Positions 1-8,504 of a DNA stretch of 64,000 nucleotides are shown here, piece by piece; the first letter of the stretch is position 1, and each line of letters begins with the position of its first letter. A program made the position numbers and the translations under genes. Below the pieces are notes generated by a model that worked only from the letters and a program-made list of their open reading frames with translations, was not told the DNA's origin and made no database searches. The stretch lies in assembly GCF_044430645.1 (NCBI RefSeq), contig NZ_JAWUDN010000001.1, positions 124,001-188,000 on the forward strand, in the 5' to 3' direction. This DNA is from Ewingella allii. GTDB lineage: Bacteria; Pseudomonadota; Gammaproteobacteria; Enterobacterales; Enterobacteriaceae.

Positions 1-3000
1 AGGCCGATATTGGTCGGCGAGGTGCGGTGAGCAATCACCGGCTCCGGCACCTCCTGATAGTTATCCGGCGGCAGCCAGTTCTCGTCTTTATTCACGAAGG
101 TGGCGAAGAAGGCCCAGGTTTCGCGGGCGGTCTGGCGCAGGAAGCGGCGCTGTTTCAGGTTGATATCCGCCTGAGGTTTGCCCGGCGTTTTGCTCATCCA
201 GCTCAGCAGGCGCGGCGCGAAGAACCACAGGACGCCCAGCGGCACGGCGAGCGTCATATACAGCGGGTTGAAGTGCAGGGTCAGCAGCACAAACAGCACC
301 CCGGCCAGCGGGTTAACCCACATGGCGCGGTAGAAGTTCTCCGGCGACAGCGAATAGCGGGTTTTACTGGCGTCGAAGCTGGCCCACTCATTGAGATGCT
401 TATGGCTGATGGCCAGCCGCCACAGGGTGACGAGGATAGCCTTCAGATTGTAATAGCTCTCGTGCGGCAGGGTACTGAGGGTCAGTAACAGGTGCGACAC
501 GCGAGTCAGGGTCGAGGCCAACACGGTTTTGACATGCTGCAACAGCGGGCGTCGCGGACCTTTATTCAGCAGGTCTAACAGCAGCGCCACCGCCGTCGGG
601 AATAGCAGCAGCGTGGCGATAAAGCCCAGCCAGTAGGCCGGATTGGGCACTATCGTGATGGTGCAAAACAGCATCACCAGCAGGCTTGGCGCCACCAGAC
701 TGCGGCGCAGGTTGTCGAGCAGTTTCCAGCGCGACAGGGTACTTAGCGGGTTGGCGTGGCGCGTGCCATCGGCCCGCCGCACCCGCAGGCGCAGCCAGTT
801 GAGCAACTGCCAGTCGCCGCGGATCCAGCGCGAACGGCGCGCCGCGTCCACCAGATAGTTGGCCGGATATTGTTCATACAGCACCACGTCGCTCAGCATG
901 CCGGAACGGGCGTAGCAGCCTTCCAGCAGGTCATGGCTGAGTACCAGGTTTTCCGGGCAGGTGTTATGGGTAGCCTGAGTGAACATATCGACATCGTAGA
1001 TGCCCTTGCCGACAAAAGATCCTTCGCCAAACAGGTCCTGATAGATGTCTGACGACATGGAGGAGTAAGGATCATTGCCCGGCTTACTGCTGCTCAGGGC
1101 GGCGTAGCGCCCCTGACCGTAGCGCGGGATCTCCTCGGCCAGTCGCGGTTGCAGGATGGCGTAGCCCTCGACCACTCGACCAAGTTCAGCGTCAAAAATC
1201 GGATGGTTGAGCGGGTGGGCCATGGCGGCAACCAGCTGATGGGCCGTGGCGCGGGGCAGCACGGTATCGCTGTCGAGGGTAATAACGTACTTCACCTTGG
1301 AGAGCTGTTGCTGAGTGGCACCAATCACGGTGGAGAAGGCGTTGCTCTGGCCACGCAGCCAGTGGTTAAGGGCGCTCAGCTTGCCGCGTTTGCGCTCATA
1401 GCCCATCCATACGCCTTGCGACGGGTTGAACTCACTTTCGCGATGCAGCAGGCTGAACAGTCCGTCGGGTGCCTGCGGATAGCGGCGATTGAGCAGCTCG
1501 ATTTGCGCCGTGGCGTATTCCAGCAGGCGATCGTCGGCGTCGCGATAACGGGTGTTACTGTCGTGAAAATCGGCGATCAGGGCGAAATAGAGGTGAGCAC
1601 GGGTGTTGCCGAGATAACAGACTTCAAGGCTGTTGACCAAGGCGTCAATCCCCGCGCGGCTGCCGAGCAGGCAGGGAATGACCACCAGCGTGCTGAAGCG
1701 TTCGGGGATCTCTTTGGAGAAATCCAGCCGTGGCAAAGGGTGCGGCGTGCGGCTGCGGGTGGTGGCTTCGCTCAGTAAACTCATCACAAACTGGCTACAG
1801 ACAATCACAATCGGAATAGCCAGCAGCCATAGCGGCCAGGTCATGCCTCGATCGTGGGTGTGCAGCAGCAGATCGGCGGTGAGGGCGGTGATCAGCAGGC
1901 TCAGGCTGCCCAGCCATGACAGCAAGGGGGTTTTGTTAAGCTGCTGGCGAAAACGGCTGAGGGCCGAATAGCGGATAACCAGATGCTTCTCGAGCGCATC
2001 GCGGCCTTTATCCACCAGAAAATAGCCGACGTGGCGCATGCGGCTGTCCGGCGGCGCGGCTTGGGTCAGGGCAATCACCTGCCGGGCAACGCCGGCTTCA
2101 TCATAAATACAGTGGCGCGCCAGCATCTCAATCACGTGGCGATAATTATCGCGGGTGTCGAAGTGCATGGTCGGATAAATGCCCGCCGGGTCTTGATGCA
2201 AGATGCTCTCCACCAGACTCATGCTTTCGGCGAAGTCCGCCCAGTCCATCTCATTCAACTGGCGCAGGCCAATAATGCTGTTACTGACGGAGAGCTGGCT
2301 GACGGCTAACTGCTGGTTGAAACGGGCAATCAGCTCAGAGGTGGTCAGGCCGACCTCGGTCAGACGCTGCTCAATCCAGGTCAACGGCAGGGCCAGCATC
2401 GAGCCGTGGCCTTGCAGTCGGCGCACTAACTCGGCGACAAAGGCACTGGTGCGCGGCGGGTTGGTGCGCGCCATGTCGGCGATCACGATGATCAAACGCG
2501 CCGGGTCGTTTTCGGCGGTGTCCTGCATTTTGTTCACCCAGCGGTCGGCCAGATTGCGCTCTTGCTGGGCCTTCGCCACGTCGATACTCACTCGCCGCAG
2601 ATTCTCAATCAGCGCCAGACGCAGCATGCCGGGCAGCGCCCACAGCTCGCCCAGTTTCAGCGGCGTGACTTTCTGGTAGGCGGTCATAAAACGCGTCAGG
2701 GTGGTGGCATCCCAGTGGCCGTCGCTGTGGGCGATAACCTCGGTAGCGATGTCATAGATGCGCGGGCAGTTGTGCGGCGCAGCCAGCGCGGGCAGGCCTT
2801 TACCGAAGTTTTTCGGCAACAGCTGACGCACCAGGCGAATCTGTTCTTCAATCAGATAAAAGTTATCGAGCAGCCACTCGCCAGCGGGGGCGATGCTTTT
2901 TTTGTCGCCCGTGCTGAGGATCTGACAGTTACGCGTCAGCATGGTTTCATTGGCATCCAGCCGTTTGAGCAGGTAATAAGGCGCTTTTTTGCTCGACAGC

Positions 3001-3158
3001 TTATGGGATTGCGCCAGCTTTCGGCCATAGCGCTCCATCTGATCTACTGAGAATAACTCCGCTTGAATGGCGGAAGTTTCCTGATTTTCTTTCGTACTAC
3101 CGGCTGAAGCCGGCTGATCTTTATGACTTTTAAACCAATCACTGAACGGGATTTTCAC
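1..3158 (-). CDS. Cyclic beta-glucan synthase (NdvB/Cgs-like), N-terminal part, runs off the left edge
   Basis: Translating the minus strand from a GTG at 3158 gives an uninterrupted frame of about 1,052 codons with no stop before the window edge. AAGGA lies 8 bases upstream of the GTG; an ATG just upstream hits a stop after three codons, so the GTG is preferred. The first 380 residues are soluble; membrane segments follow near residues 400-420 and 440-460. The glycosyltransferase domain (GT84 type) comes next, with TLDSDTVLP near residue 628 (DxD metal and nucleotide-sugar site), SHDLLEG, and RSRWIRGDWQ (QxxRW-like), then further membrane segments. The last visible residues, AHRTSPTNIG near 1044, match the entry into the phosphorylase-like GH94 part of these proteins of about 2,800 residues. 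The family makes periplasmic cyclic beta-1,2-glucan from UDP-glucose at the inner membrane. The family call is firm; product linkage is inferred. Confidence 0.85.
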   Translation of the reverse strand, partial: MKIPFSDWFKSHKDQPASAGSTKENQETSAIQAELFSVDQMERYGRKLAQSHKLSSKKAPYYLLKRLDANETMLTRNCQILSTGDKKSIAPAGEWLLDNFYLIEEQIRLVRQLLPKNFGKGLPALAAPHNCPRIYDIATEVIAHSDGHWDATTLTRFMTAYQKVTPLKLGELWALPGMLRLALIENLRRVSIDVAKAQQERNLADRWVNKMQDTAENDPARLIIVIADMARTNPPRTSAFVAELVRRLQGHGSMLALPLTWIEQRLTEVGLTTSELIARFNQQLAVSQLSVSNSIIGLRQLNEMDWADFAESMSLVESILHQDPAGIYPTMHFDTRDNYRHVIEMLARHCIYDEAGVARQVIALTQAAPPDSRMRHVGYFLVDKGRDALEKHLVIRYSALSRFRQQLNKTPLLSWLGSLSLLITALTADLLLHTHDRGMTWPLWLLAIPIVIVCSQFVMSLLSEATTRSRTPHPLPRLDFSKEIPERFSTLVVIPCLLGSRAGIDALVNSLEVCYLGNTRAHLYFALIADFHDSNTRYRDADDRLLEYATAQIELLNRRYPQAPDGLFSLLHRESEFNPSQGVWMGYERKRGKLSALNHWLRGQSNAFSTVIGATQQQLSKVKYVITLDSDTVLPRATAHQLVAAMAHPLNHPIFDAELGRVVEGYAILQPRLAEEIPRYGQGRYAALSSSKPGNDPYSSMSSDIYQDLFGEGSFVGKGIYDVDMFTQATHNTCPENLVLSHDLLEGCYARSGMLSDVVLYEQYPANYLVDAARRSRWIRGDWQLLNWLRLRVRRADGTRHANPLSTLSRWKLLDNLRRSLVAPSLLVMLFCTITIVPNPAYWLGFIATLLLFPTAVALLLDLLNKGPRRPLLQHVKTVLASTLTRVSHLLLTLSTLPHESYYNLKAILVTLWRLAISHKHLNEWASFDASKTRYSLSPENFYRAMWVNPLAGVLFVLLTLHFNPLYMTLAVPLGVLWFFAPRLLSWMSKTPGKPQADINLKQRRFLRQTARETWAFFATFVNKDENWLPPDNYQEVPEPVIAHRTSPTNIG

Positions 3159-3314
3159 GCAAACATTCCTTATGCGTACGCAAAAGGACAGGCTTAGACA
3201 CGACGATGTGGGTACGCAAATTGAGTGAAGAAATAGCGAGGAAGCTTCACGGATGAACGGTGTAGAAAATAACCGGTTGGTTTAAGCTTAGCAGTGTTCT
3301 GCGTGGTGCTGAGT

Positions 3315-3539
3315 TTATATTACAGAGTTGCGAATGGGCTTGGCTTTGCCTTTGACGATTTTCAGCGCTTTATCCGGGTCGCCCGCCACAAATTCAAAGG
3401 TCGGTGAATAGTAAAAGGGCAGCCAGCCGCCGTAGCCGCTTTCCCATTCCCAACGGACCGGGCAAGGCCACAGAATATCTTCATACATAATGTAGTAAGT
3501 CCATCGTCCGTGAGGGCGACGTGGTTTGGGTGTTTTCAT
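3315..3539 (-). CDS. Small hypothetical protein, 74 aa
   Basis: An open frame of 74 codons, unusually rich in aromatic residues (several W, Y, F and the stretch GGWLPFYYSP), basic at both ends, with no signal peptide or membrane segment. There is no good Shine-Dalgarno sequence before the ATG. It lies between the glucan synthase start and a LuxR-type remnant. I do not recognise the family; the skewed composition makes a chance ORF less likely but does not prove expression. Confidence 0.4.
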   Translation of the reverse strand: MKTPKPRRPHGRWTYYIMYEDILWPCPVRWEWESGYGGWLPFYYSPTFEFVAGDPDKALKIVKGKAKPIRNSVI

Positions 3540-3679
3540 AAATTGGCCGGGCGGAGTTCCTACAGGACACAGGTTATATTTTGAACCCCTGAGCCGTAGG
3601 TTTCAAGCCTTGTCCCGCGCGCGGCGTCAGACGATCGGACGCGTCCCTCGGGCTTAGCCCACCGCATCAGTGCCTGTGA

Positions 3680-3838
3680 GCTCAGGGTAAGTCGAACAAT
3701 GAGATCAGCCAAATCCTCAATCGCAGCCCGAAAACAACCAGTGCGCAGAAGAAAAGCGTGCTGCAAAAACTCAACGTAGGCAGCATTGCCGAACTGATTT
3801 CCGTCAGCGCTATTAATCAGCGGGTGAATCCGCTCTGA
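3680..3838 (+). pseudogene. Remnant of a LuxR-family regulator: C-terminal HTH only
   Basis: The plus frame ending with TGA at 3836-3838 encodes a recognisable LuxR-type helix-turn-helix C-terminus. It includes GKSNNEISQILNRSPKT, then SAQKKSVLQKLNVGS and a short tail. This matches the recognition helix of RcsA/BglJ/NarL-type regulators (consensus GxSNxEIAxxLxxSxKTVxxH). Upstream, this frame is closed by TGA at 3677-3679, and no receiver domain can be read in the other frames, so only the last 52 or so codons remain. The opposite-strand open frame of 102 codons over the same bases is a shadow. The AraC-type regulator gene begins 62 bases downstream. Confidence 0.7.
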
Positions 3839-3900
3839 CGTTAAAAATGCTATCCTTATCGGACTCACTTAACCGCCAGTCTGATAGAGGAGGGCAAACG

Positions 3901-4731
3901 ATGCAGGGCGTACCGGAGCTTTTCCCCTACGACAAAGACTGCGCGCAGTTTAAGGCCTTGCCACAGCTGCCCGGCGTGGAGCTGTATCACGCGCACATTG
4001 ATCGCTATGCTTTTGAGCCTCACTCCCATGAGGCTTTTGGCATTGGCGCCATTGAACAGGGCGCCGAGCGTTTTCGCTATCGCGGCGCTGACCATCTGGC
4101 GTCGGCGGGTTCGCTGGTGATGATGAACCCGGATGAGATTCACACCGGCCAGTCGGAAACCGAAGGCGGCTGGCTCTATCGCATGATTTACATCGAGCCG
4201 CAGGTGTTTGAAGCGCTGTCCGGCGAACGCGCTCGCTGGTTCACCGACGCCGTGCGTCACGACCCGCGCGCTGCGCGGCAGCTGTCGCAACTGCTTTCCG
4301 GGTTGTGGGAAACCGACGATGCCCTGACCCGCGATGGCCTGATGCTGGCGGTGACTGACCTGCTGCGCCCGCACTCTCACGTCGGGCATCGGCTGCGCTC
4401 CGAGCCTGCCCACCGTTTTGACCGAGTGACCGAGTATCTGCGGGAAAACTTCGCCAACAGCATCACCCTGGATGAGCTGGCGTCGCTGGTGAGCCTCAGC
4501 CCGTACCACTTCCTGCGGAAATTCAAACAGCAGATGCACGTCACGCCGCACCAGATGCTGATGGCAATTCGCCTCAACGAAGCCAAGCGCATGCTGAGTT
4601 TTGGCATCCCTGCCGCGCAGGTGGCCTTCAGCGTTGGCCTGACCGATCAGGCGCACCTGACCCGCGCCTTCTCCAACCGCTATGGCTCGACCCCGGTGCG
4701 TTATCAAAAGCAGGTCGCGGCCGGTAAATAA
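3901..4731 (+). CDS. AraC-family transcriptional regulator
   Basis: 276 residues from the ATG at 3901, which follows a strong AGGAGG; the frame stays open upstream but without a better start. The N-terminal half is a cupin-like AraC ligand-binding domain (HAHIDRYAFEPHSHEAFGIG near residues 30-50, NPDEIHTG near 76). The C-terminal 100 residues hold two AraC helix-turn-helices (ITLDELASLVSLSPYHFLRKF, then PAAQVAFSVGLTDQAHLTRAF). The EamA-type transporter gene starts 119 bases downstream on the same strand. In many bacteria an AraC regulator of this kind controls an adjacent exporter, so a local pairing is likely. The inducer is unknown. Confidence 0.85.
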   Translation: MQGVPELFPYDKDCAQFKALPQLPGVELYHAHIDRYAFEPHSHEAFGIGAIEQGAERFRYRGADHLASAGSLVMMNPDEIHTGQSETEGGWLYRMIYIEPQVFEALSGERARWFTDAVRHDPRAARQLSQLLSGLWETDDALTRDGLMLAVTDLLRPHSHVGHRLRSEPAHRFDRVTEYLRENFANSITLDELASLVSLSPYHFLRKFKQQMHVTPHQMLMAIRLNEAKRMLSFGIPAAQVAFSVGLTDQAHLTRAFSNRYGSTPVRYQKQVAAGK

Positions 4732-4850
4732 CCCTCCAATGCGTTAACTCCTCGCTTTACCCTTCTTCGCCAAGTGCGCAATTTCCTACAATACAGCCCC
4801 GACGCCTCTCTTTACCCTGACGGCATGTAGATGTTTTCTAGAGGTTAAAA

Positions 4851-5825
4851 ATGTTAAAAGGCGTCCTGTTCGCCCTGGCTTCGGGTTTAATGTGGGGACT
4901 GATTTTTGTTGGGCCGATGATTGTGCCGGACTATCCGGCGTCGATGCAGTCCACCGGCCGTTACGTGGCTTTTGGCGCGATTGCGCTGGTGGTGGCGTGG
5001 ATCAAACGCGACGCGTTGCGCGAGCTGTCGCGCGCCGACTGGATTGAAGCGCTAAAGCAGACGGTGATCGGCAACCTGATCTATTACTTCTTCCTCGCCA
5101 GCGCCATTCAGCGCACCGGCTCGCCGATTTCCACCATGATTATCGGCACGCTGCCGGTGGTTATCTCGGTTTCGGCCAACCTGTTTTATGGCCAGAAGGA
5201 GGGCAAGCTGTCGTGGCGTAAGCTCACGCCGGCTCTGCTGGTGATTGCGTTGGGTCTGGGGTTGGTCAACGTGGCCGAGCTGAAGGGCAATACCGAGCCG
5301 TTTGACCCATGGCGCTACGGCACGGGTATCGCCATGGCCTTAGCCGCGCTGGCCTGCTGGACCTGGTTCCCGCTGCGCAATGCCCGCTGGCTGCGCGAAA
5401 ACCCGGACAAGTCGCCAATCACCTGGTCGGCGGCGCAGGGCCTCGTGACCCTGCCTCTGGCGACGGTCGCTTTCCTGCTGGTTTGCGCCCAGCTGTCGAT
5501 CAGCCATTCCGGCATCGCGCTGCCGTTCGGCCCGCGCCCGTGGGTGTTTATCGGCCTGATGATCGCCATTGGCGTGTTCTGCTCATGGGTAGGCGCACTC
5601 TGCTGGAACGAAGCCAGCCAGCGCTTGCCCACCGTGCTGCTGGGGCCGCTAATTGTGTTCGAAATTCTGGCCGGTCTGGGCTACGCCTTCCTGCTGCGCC
5701 AGCAGTGGCCGCCGCTGATGACCTTAGCCGGTATCGCCTGTCTGGTGATTGGGGTGATTGTTGCAATGCGCATCAAACCTGAGCCGGTGCAGCCACTGGC
5801 GCAAAAGAATCTGCATACGCCATAA
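4851..5825 (+). CDS. EamA/DMT-family inner-membrane transporter
   Basis: 324 residues with about ten hydrophobic helices arranged as two EamA repeats (roughly residues 5-140 and 155-305), typical of drug/metabolite transporters of the RhtA/YdcZ kind. GAGG lies just before the ATG. The C-terminus is a short hydrophilic tail. DMT exporters of this size move amino acids, metabolites or toxic compounds out of the cell; substrate cannot be read from sequence. It follows the AraC regulator and is probably under its control. Confidence 0.85.
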   Translation: MLKGVLFALASGLMWGLIFVGPMIVPDYPASMQSTGRYVAFGAIALVVAWIKRDALRELSRADWIEALKQTVIGNLIYYFFLASAIQRTGSPISTMIIGTLPVVISVSANLFYGQKEGKLSWRKLTPALLVIALGLGLVNVAELKGNTEPFDPWRYGTGIAMALAALACWTWFPLRNARWLRENPDKSPITWSAAQGLVTLPLATVAFLLVCAQLSISHSGIALPFGPRPWVFIGLMIAIGVFCSWVGALCWNEASQRLPTVLLGPLIVFEILAGLGYAFLLRQQWPPLMTLAGIACLVIGVIVAMRIKPEPVQPLAQKNLHTP

Positions 5826-5950
5826 TTAAGCGTCAGCCCGCTTGCGCCCTGATGTCACCTTGCTGTCAGGTCGCTGTCGGGCTTATGTCGTGTTGCTTTT
5901 TAGTGTCTGGCTGCATGCTGTTGCGGTGTCCTGTATTTTCTAAAGGTGAA

Positions 5951-6430
5951 ATGATGAATCAGAACCGTATTAAGCAATTAAGGCTCTCCCGCGCCTGGTC
6001 GCAGGAGCAGTTGGCCGAGCTGACCAGCCTCAGCGTGCGCACCATTCAGCGTATCGAGAATGGCGAGCAGGCCAGCCTAGAGACGTTGGGCGCGCTGGCC
6101 GCCGCCTTTGATATTAAAGTGGCCGAGCTAGTGGGAGAGCAGGGGGCGGCAGGGAGTTCGCCCGATAACGCCCTAGACCTGAATATCGAAGCCGCGCGTC
6201 ATCAAGTCCGCAGTGAAAGTCGCTTTTACCGAGGTATTATTATCTATCTGCTGGCCAGCGTGCTGCTGATTGTGATTTGCCGCGTGACCTCGCCCGAGTA
6301 CAACTGGTTCTGGTGGCCGGTGGGGATCTGGGGCGGGTTGATGGTGATTCGCGGTTTGCGGGTATTTGTCCTGCGCGGCTGGTTCAGCCGCTGGGAGCAG
6401 GCGCGATTACAGAAAATTTTGCGAAAATAG
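5951..6430 (+). CDS. XRE-type HTH regulator with C-terminal 2TM membrane domain
   Basis: 159 residues. The ATG at 5951 (or the adjacent 5954) follows AAAGGTGA; the longer upstream reading is cysteine-rich and lacks a ribosome site. Residues 5-60 are a Cro/C1-type helix-turn-helix (IKQLRLSRAWSQEQLAELT...SVRTIQRIENGE). After a linker, residues 95-145 contain two hydrophobic helices (IIIYLLASVLLIVICRV and WWPVGIWGGLMVIRGLRVFV), the 2TM domain often fused to such HTHs. This suggests a membrane-tethered regulator, perhaps of its own or neighbouring genes; target unknown. Confidence 0.8.
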   Translation: MMNQNRIKQLRLSRAWSQEQLAELTSLSVRTIQRIENGEQASLETLGALAAAFDIKVAELVGEQGAAGSSPDNALDLNIEAARHQVRSESRFYRGIIIYLLASVLLIVICRVTSPEYNWFWWPVGIWGGLMVIRGLRVFVLRGWFSRWEQARLQKILRK

Positions 6431-6515
6431 CCACTTTTTCCACATTTCCTCCCTGCTTTTTTTCTCATTCTGCATAAACTGCTGACAGGGCAGTGAGTTA
6501 AATAACGGGGGAGAG

Positions 6516-7013
6516 ATGGCAGCAGAGAGCAAAGTGACGATAGCGCGGTTCGAACCGGAGGATTCTCCGGCGGTCACCGCGCTTATTTTACCGATTCAGA
6601 ATCAAGAGTTCGGCGTGACGATCACCGCCGAACAACAGCCCGATTTAAGCGACATTCCCGGCTTTTACCAACAAGGTCACGGAGATTTCTGGGTAGCGAA
6701 AGTTGAAGATGAAGTGGTTGGCTGTATCAGTCTGAAGGATATTGGCGAGCATCAGGCCGCGCTGAGAAAAATGTTTGTAGCCAAGCCGTGGCGCGGCAGC
6801 GAGTATGGGGTAGCAGGTCGCTTACTTGAGACTCTGCTGGACCACGCGCGAGCGCAGAAGCTGCAGGATATTTATCTCGGGACTACCGAAAAATTCCTCG
6901 CCGCACACCGTTTCTATGAGAAGAAAGGTTTTGTTGAAGTGGATGCGTCAGCACTTCCGGCGACTTTTCCCCGCATGTCCGTGGACGTGAAGTTTTATCA
7001 TTTTTCAATTTGA
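6516..7013 (+). CDS. GNAT-family N-acetyltransferase
   Basis: 165 residues with a GNAT fold: the beta-4 strand DFWVAKVEDEVVGCISL (about 65-82), then MFVAKPWRGSEYGVAGRLL near residues 90-108, which is the acetyl-CoA pyrophosphate loop (R/QxxGxG/A) in slightly variant form, and AAHRFYEKKGFVEV near residue 130. GGGGGA precedes the ATG closely. It would transfer acetyl from acetyl-CoA to a small molecule or protein amine in the cytoplasm. A small lipoprotein gene begins 10 bases downstream and may be cotranscribed. Confidence 0.8.
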   Translation: MAAESKVTIARFEPEDSPAVTALILPIQNQEFGVTITAEQQPDLSDIPGFYQQGHGDFWVAKVEDEVVGCISLKDIGEHQAALRKMFVAKPWRGSEYGVAGRLLETLLDHARAQKLQDIYLGTTEKFLAAHRFYEKKGFVEVDASALPATFPRMSVDVKFYHFSI

Positions 7014-7023
7014 GAATTGAGTG

Positions 7024-7191
7024 ATGTTAAGTTGGCGAAGGATTCAGGTTAAAAAGGCCTTTGTGCTGTTGCTCGGGGCCATGATGTTGACGGGGTGCGT
7101 GGCCGATAGCCGTTTGTGGGGATTGATCCCTAACTCGTCGGATGTTTGCGCGCACGGCAAAGACAGTATTACCGGCAATTGTCGCGATTAA
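7024..7191 (+). CDS. Small predicted lipoprotein, 55 aa
   Basis: A short frame of 55 codons. The N-terminus has basic residues, then a hydrophobic run ending in the lipobox LTGC (residues 22-25), giving a mature lipoprotein of about 31 residues that contains two further cysteines (DVCAHG and GNCRD) able to form a disulfide. It starts 10 bases after the acetyltransferase gene and ends just before a strong terminator. The family is not recognised; the signal peptide and terminator support a real gene. Confidence 0.65.
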   Translation: MLSWRRIQVKKAFVLLLGAMMLTGCVADSRLWGLIPNSSDVCAHGKDSITGNCRD

Positions 7192-7196
7192 TCGCG

Positions 7197-7237
7197 TAAA
7201 ACGTCAGGCCAGCAGTAAAGCGGCCTGACGTTTTTTA
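7197..7237. terminator. Rho-independent terminator between convergent genes
   Basis: Perfect 13-base inverted repeat (AAAACGTCAGGCC / GGCCTGACGTTTT) with an 11-base loop, followed by a T run on the plus strand and with an A run at the other end. It can serve both the lipoprotein gene and the convergent minus-strand gene at 7252. Confidence 0.9.
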
Positions 7238-7251
7238 TGCGTCGCAATAGC

Positions 7252-7527
7252 TTAGGCTTTGGTGCCTGGCAGCAGGGATTGCGCACATTTGAACACGTCG
7301 TCGCGGAATTTCTTCGAGGCGTCGTCGAGATCTGGCGTGTTGGCCAGCTCGGCTTTGCCCGCGTCGATAGTCTCATTAACGGCGATGGTGAAGGCATTTT
7401 CACTCTCTTGGTTAATGACGCTGCCTGCGACGCCGAACAGAATGCGCATGGCAGAAATCTGCACCAGCAATTCGCGGTTTACGCGCTCAAGTTGGTCAAT
7501 ACGTTTTGACTGAATATCGTCGCTCAT
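7252..7527 (-). CDS. Conserved-looking small cytoplasmic protein, 91 aa
   Basis: 91 residues from the ATG at 7527, chosen because GGAG lies 6 bases upstream; the frame could extend 10 codons further without a ribosome site. It is mostly helical and acidic, starting with a coiled-coil-like segment (RIDQLERVNRELLVQISAM) followed by amphipathic helices and one cysteine. There is no signal peptide or membrane segment. I do not recognise the family. Confidence 0.6.
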   Translation of the reverse strand: MSDDIQSKRIDQLERVNRELLVQISAMRILFGVAGSVINQESENAFTIAVNETIDAGKAELANTPDLDDASKKFRDDVFKCAQSLLPGTKA

Positions 7528-7617
7528 GGTGCTCTCCTTCAAAGTAGTGGCGCACACCTTAACAAAATTGCGCGGTCAAAAAAAACCGCCATGGGCTGCC
7601 AGACGCCGGTTGCGCGA

Positions 7618-8358
7618 TTAATGCACCATTTTCTGCATTTCGCCGCTGAGCTGAATCAGGTCGGCATTCAGCGGGACAAGTTGCTGCTGAATGGCATTGT
7701 ATTTGTCTAGCGTGGCCTGTTTATCGAATTGCAGCCGATTGCCAGAAATAGTGACGTTTTTGCCCTGCGCCTTGATGAAATCTGCCTTGGCGACCACCAG
7801 AGTCAGTACTTTTGGCAATAAGGTGAAGGCCTGCTCAGCCACGGCGCTAGGCTGGACCACCACTTTTTCATAAGCCTGGTCATAGACCTTTTTCAAATCA
7901 TCCGGCTGCTTCAACGCGGCGTGACGGGTGTCCGCCTGTTTGCGCAGTACCACCAATTTTTCCCGCCAGTTGCTGCTGCTCTCCGCCATTTTTTGCAGCT
8001 CATCGCGTTTTTCCAGCAGCTTGTTCACCGTCACGGTTTCATTCAGGCTGGCGAACACCGGCCCCAGCGACGCATTCATCTCTTCACTCATCTGGCGATG
8101 AAAATCAGTGATCAGCCCATAGTCATCACTGTATTTGCCGAAATCTTTACGTTCTTCTTCGGTCAATTGTGGCACGGCGACGGTTTGCACCGCCAGAATC
8201 CGAGTCTGTAAGAAGTCGATAAAGGCTTTGCGCTGGGCGGGCTCTTTATCGCCACAGCCGCTGAGGCCAAGCAGCAGGGCCAGCATAATGAAAGGCAGCA
8301 GCAGATAATGCAGGGCGATGCCCCGACTTGATGAAAAGGGCAAAGATGACGTGTGCAT
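7618..8358 (-). CDS. DUF3053 (YiaF-like) lipoprotein
   Basis: 246 residues from the ATG at 8358; AAGGAAG lies 10 bases upstream, and an upstream in-frame ATG would put that site inside the gene. The N-terminus is hydrophobic and ends at a lipobox LSGC (about residue 35). The mature part begins GDKEPAQRKAFIDFLQTR and contains LKQPDDLKKVYDQAYEKVV, both close to E. coli YiaF (DUF3053: DKEGDQRKAFIDFLQ, LKQSDDLKPVFDQAFTKVV). It is likely an envelope lipoprotein of mostly helical fold. Function of the family is unknown. Divergent from the DUF1615 lipoprotein gene. Confidence 0.8.
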   Translation of the reverse strand: MHTSSLPFSSSRGIALHYLLLPFIMLALLLGLSGCGDKEPAQRKAFIDFLQTRILAVQTVAVPQLTEEERKDFGKYSDDYGLITDFHRQMSEEMNASLGPVFASLNETVTVNKLLEKRDELQKMAESSSNWREKLVVLRKQADTRHAALKQPDDLKKVYDQAYEKVVVQPSAVAEQAFTLLPKVLTLVVAKADFIKAQGKNVTISGNRLQFDKQATLDKYNAIQQQLVPLNADLIQLSGEMQKMVH

Positions 8359-8504
8359 TGAAATTTTCTTCCTTATTTGAAACATTTCAACCTACAAACA
8401 TAGACTATAACCTCTGCAACGCGTATTGCGTTGCGCATTCCTGCCAGTGGGCAAGGCTCTTCACCTGCTCTCGGCGGGATAACGTAATGATCAACAGGGA
8501 AACT

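Noticed and set aside
27..3050. Several plus-strand open frames of 60-210 codons
   Set aside because: They lie antisense to a continuous minus-strand frame with glycosyltransferase motifs and have no protein-like composition of their own.
3560..3868. 102-codon minus-strand frame
   Set aside because: It overlaps the plus-strand LuxR-type HTH remnant, whose motif is clear, and has no ribosome site.
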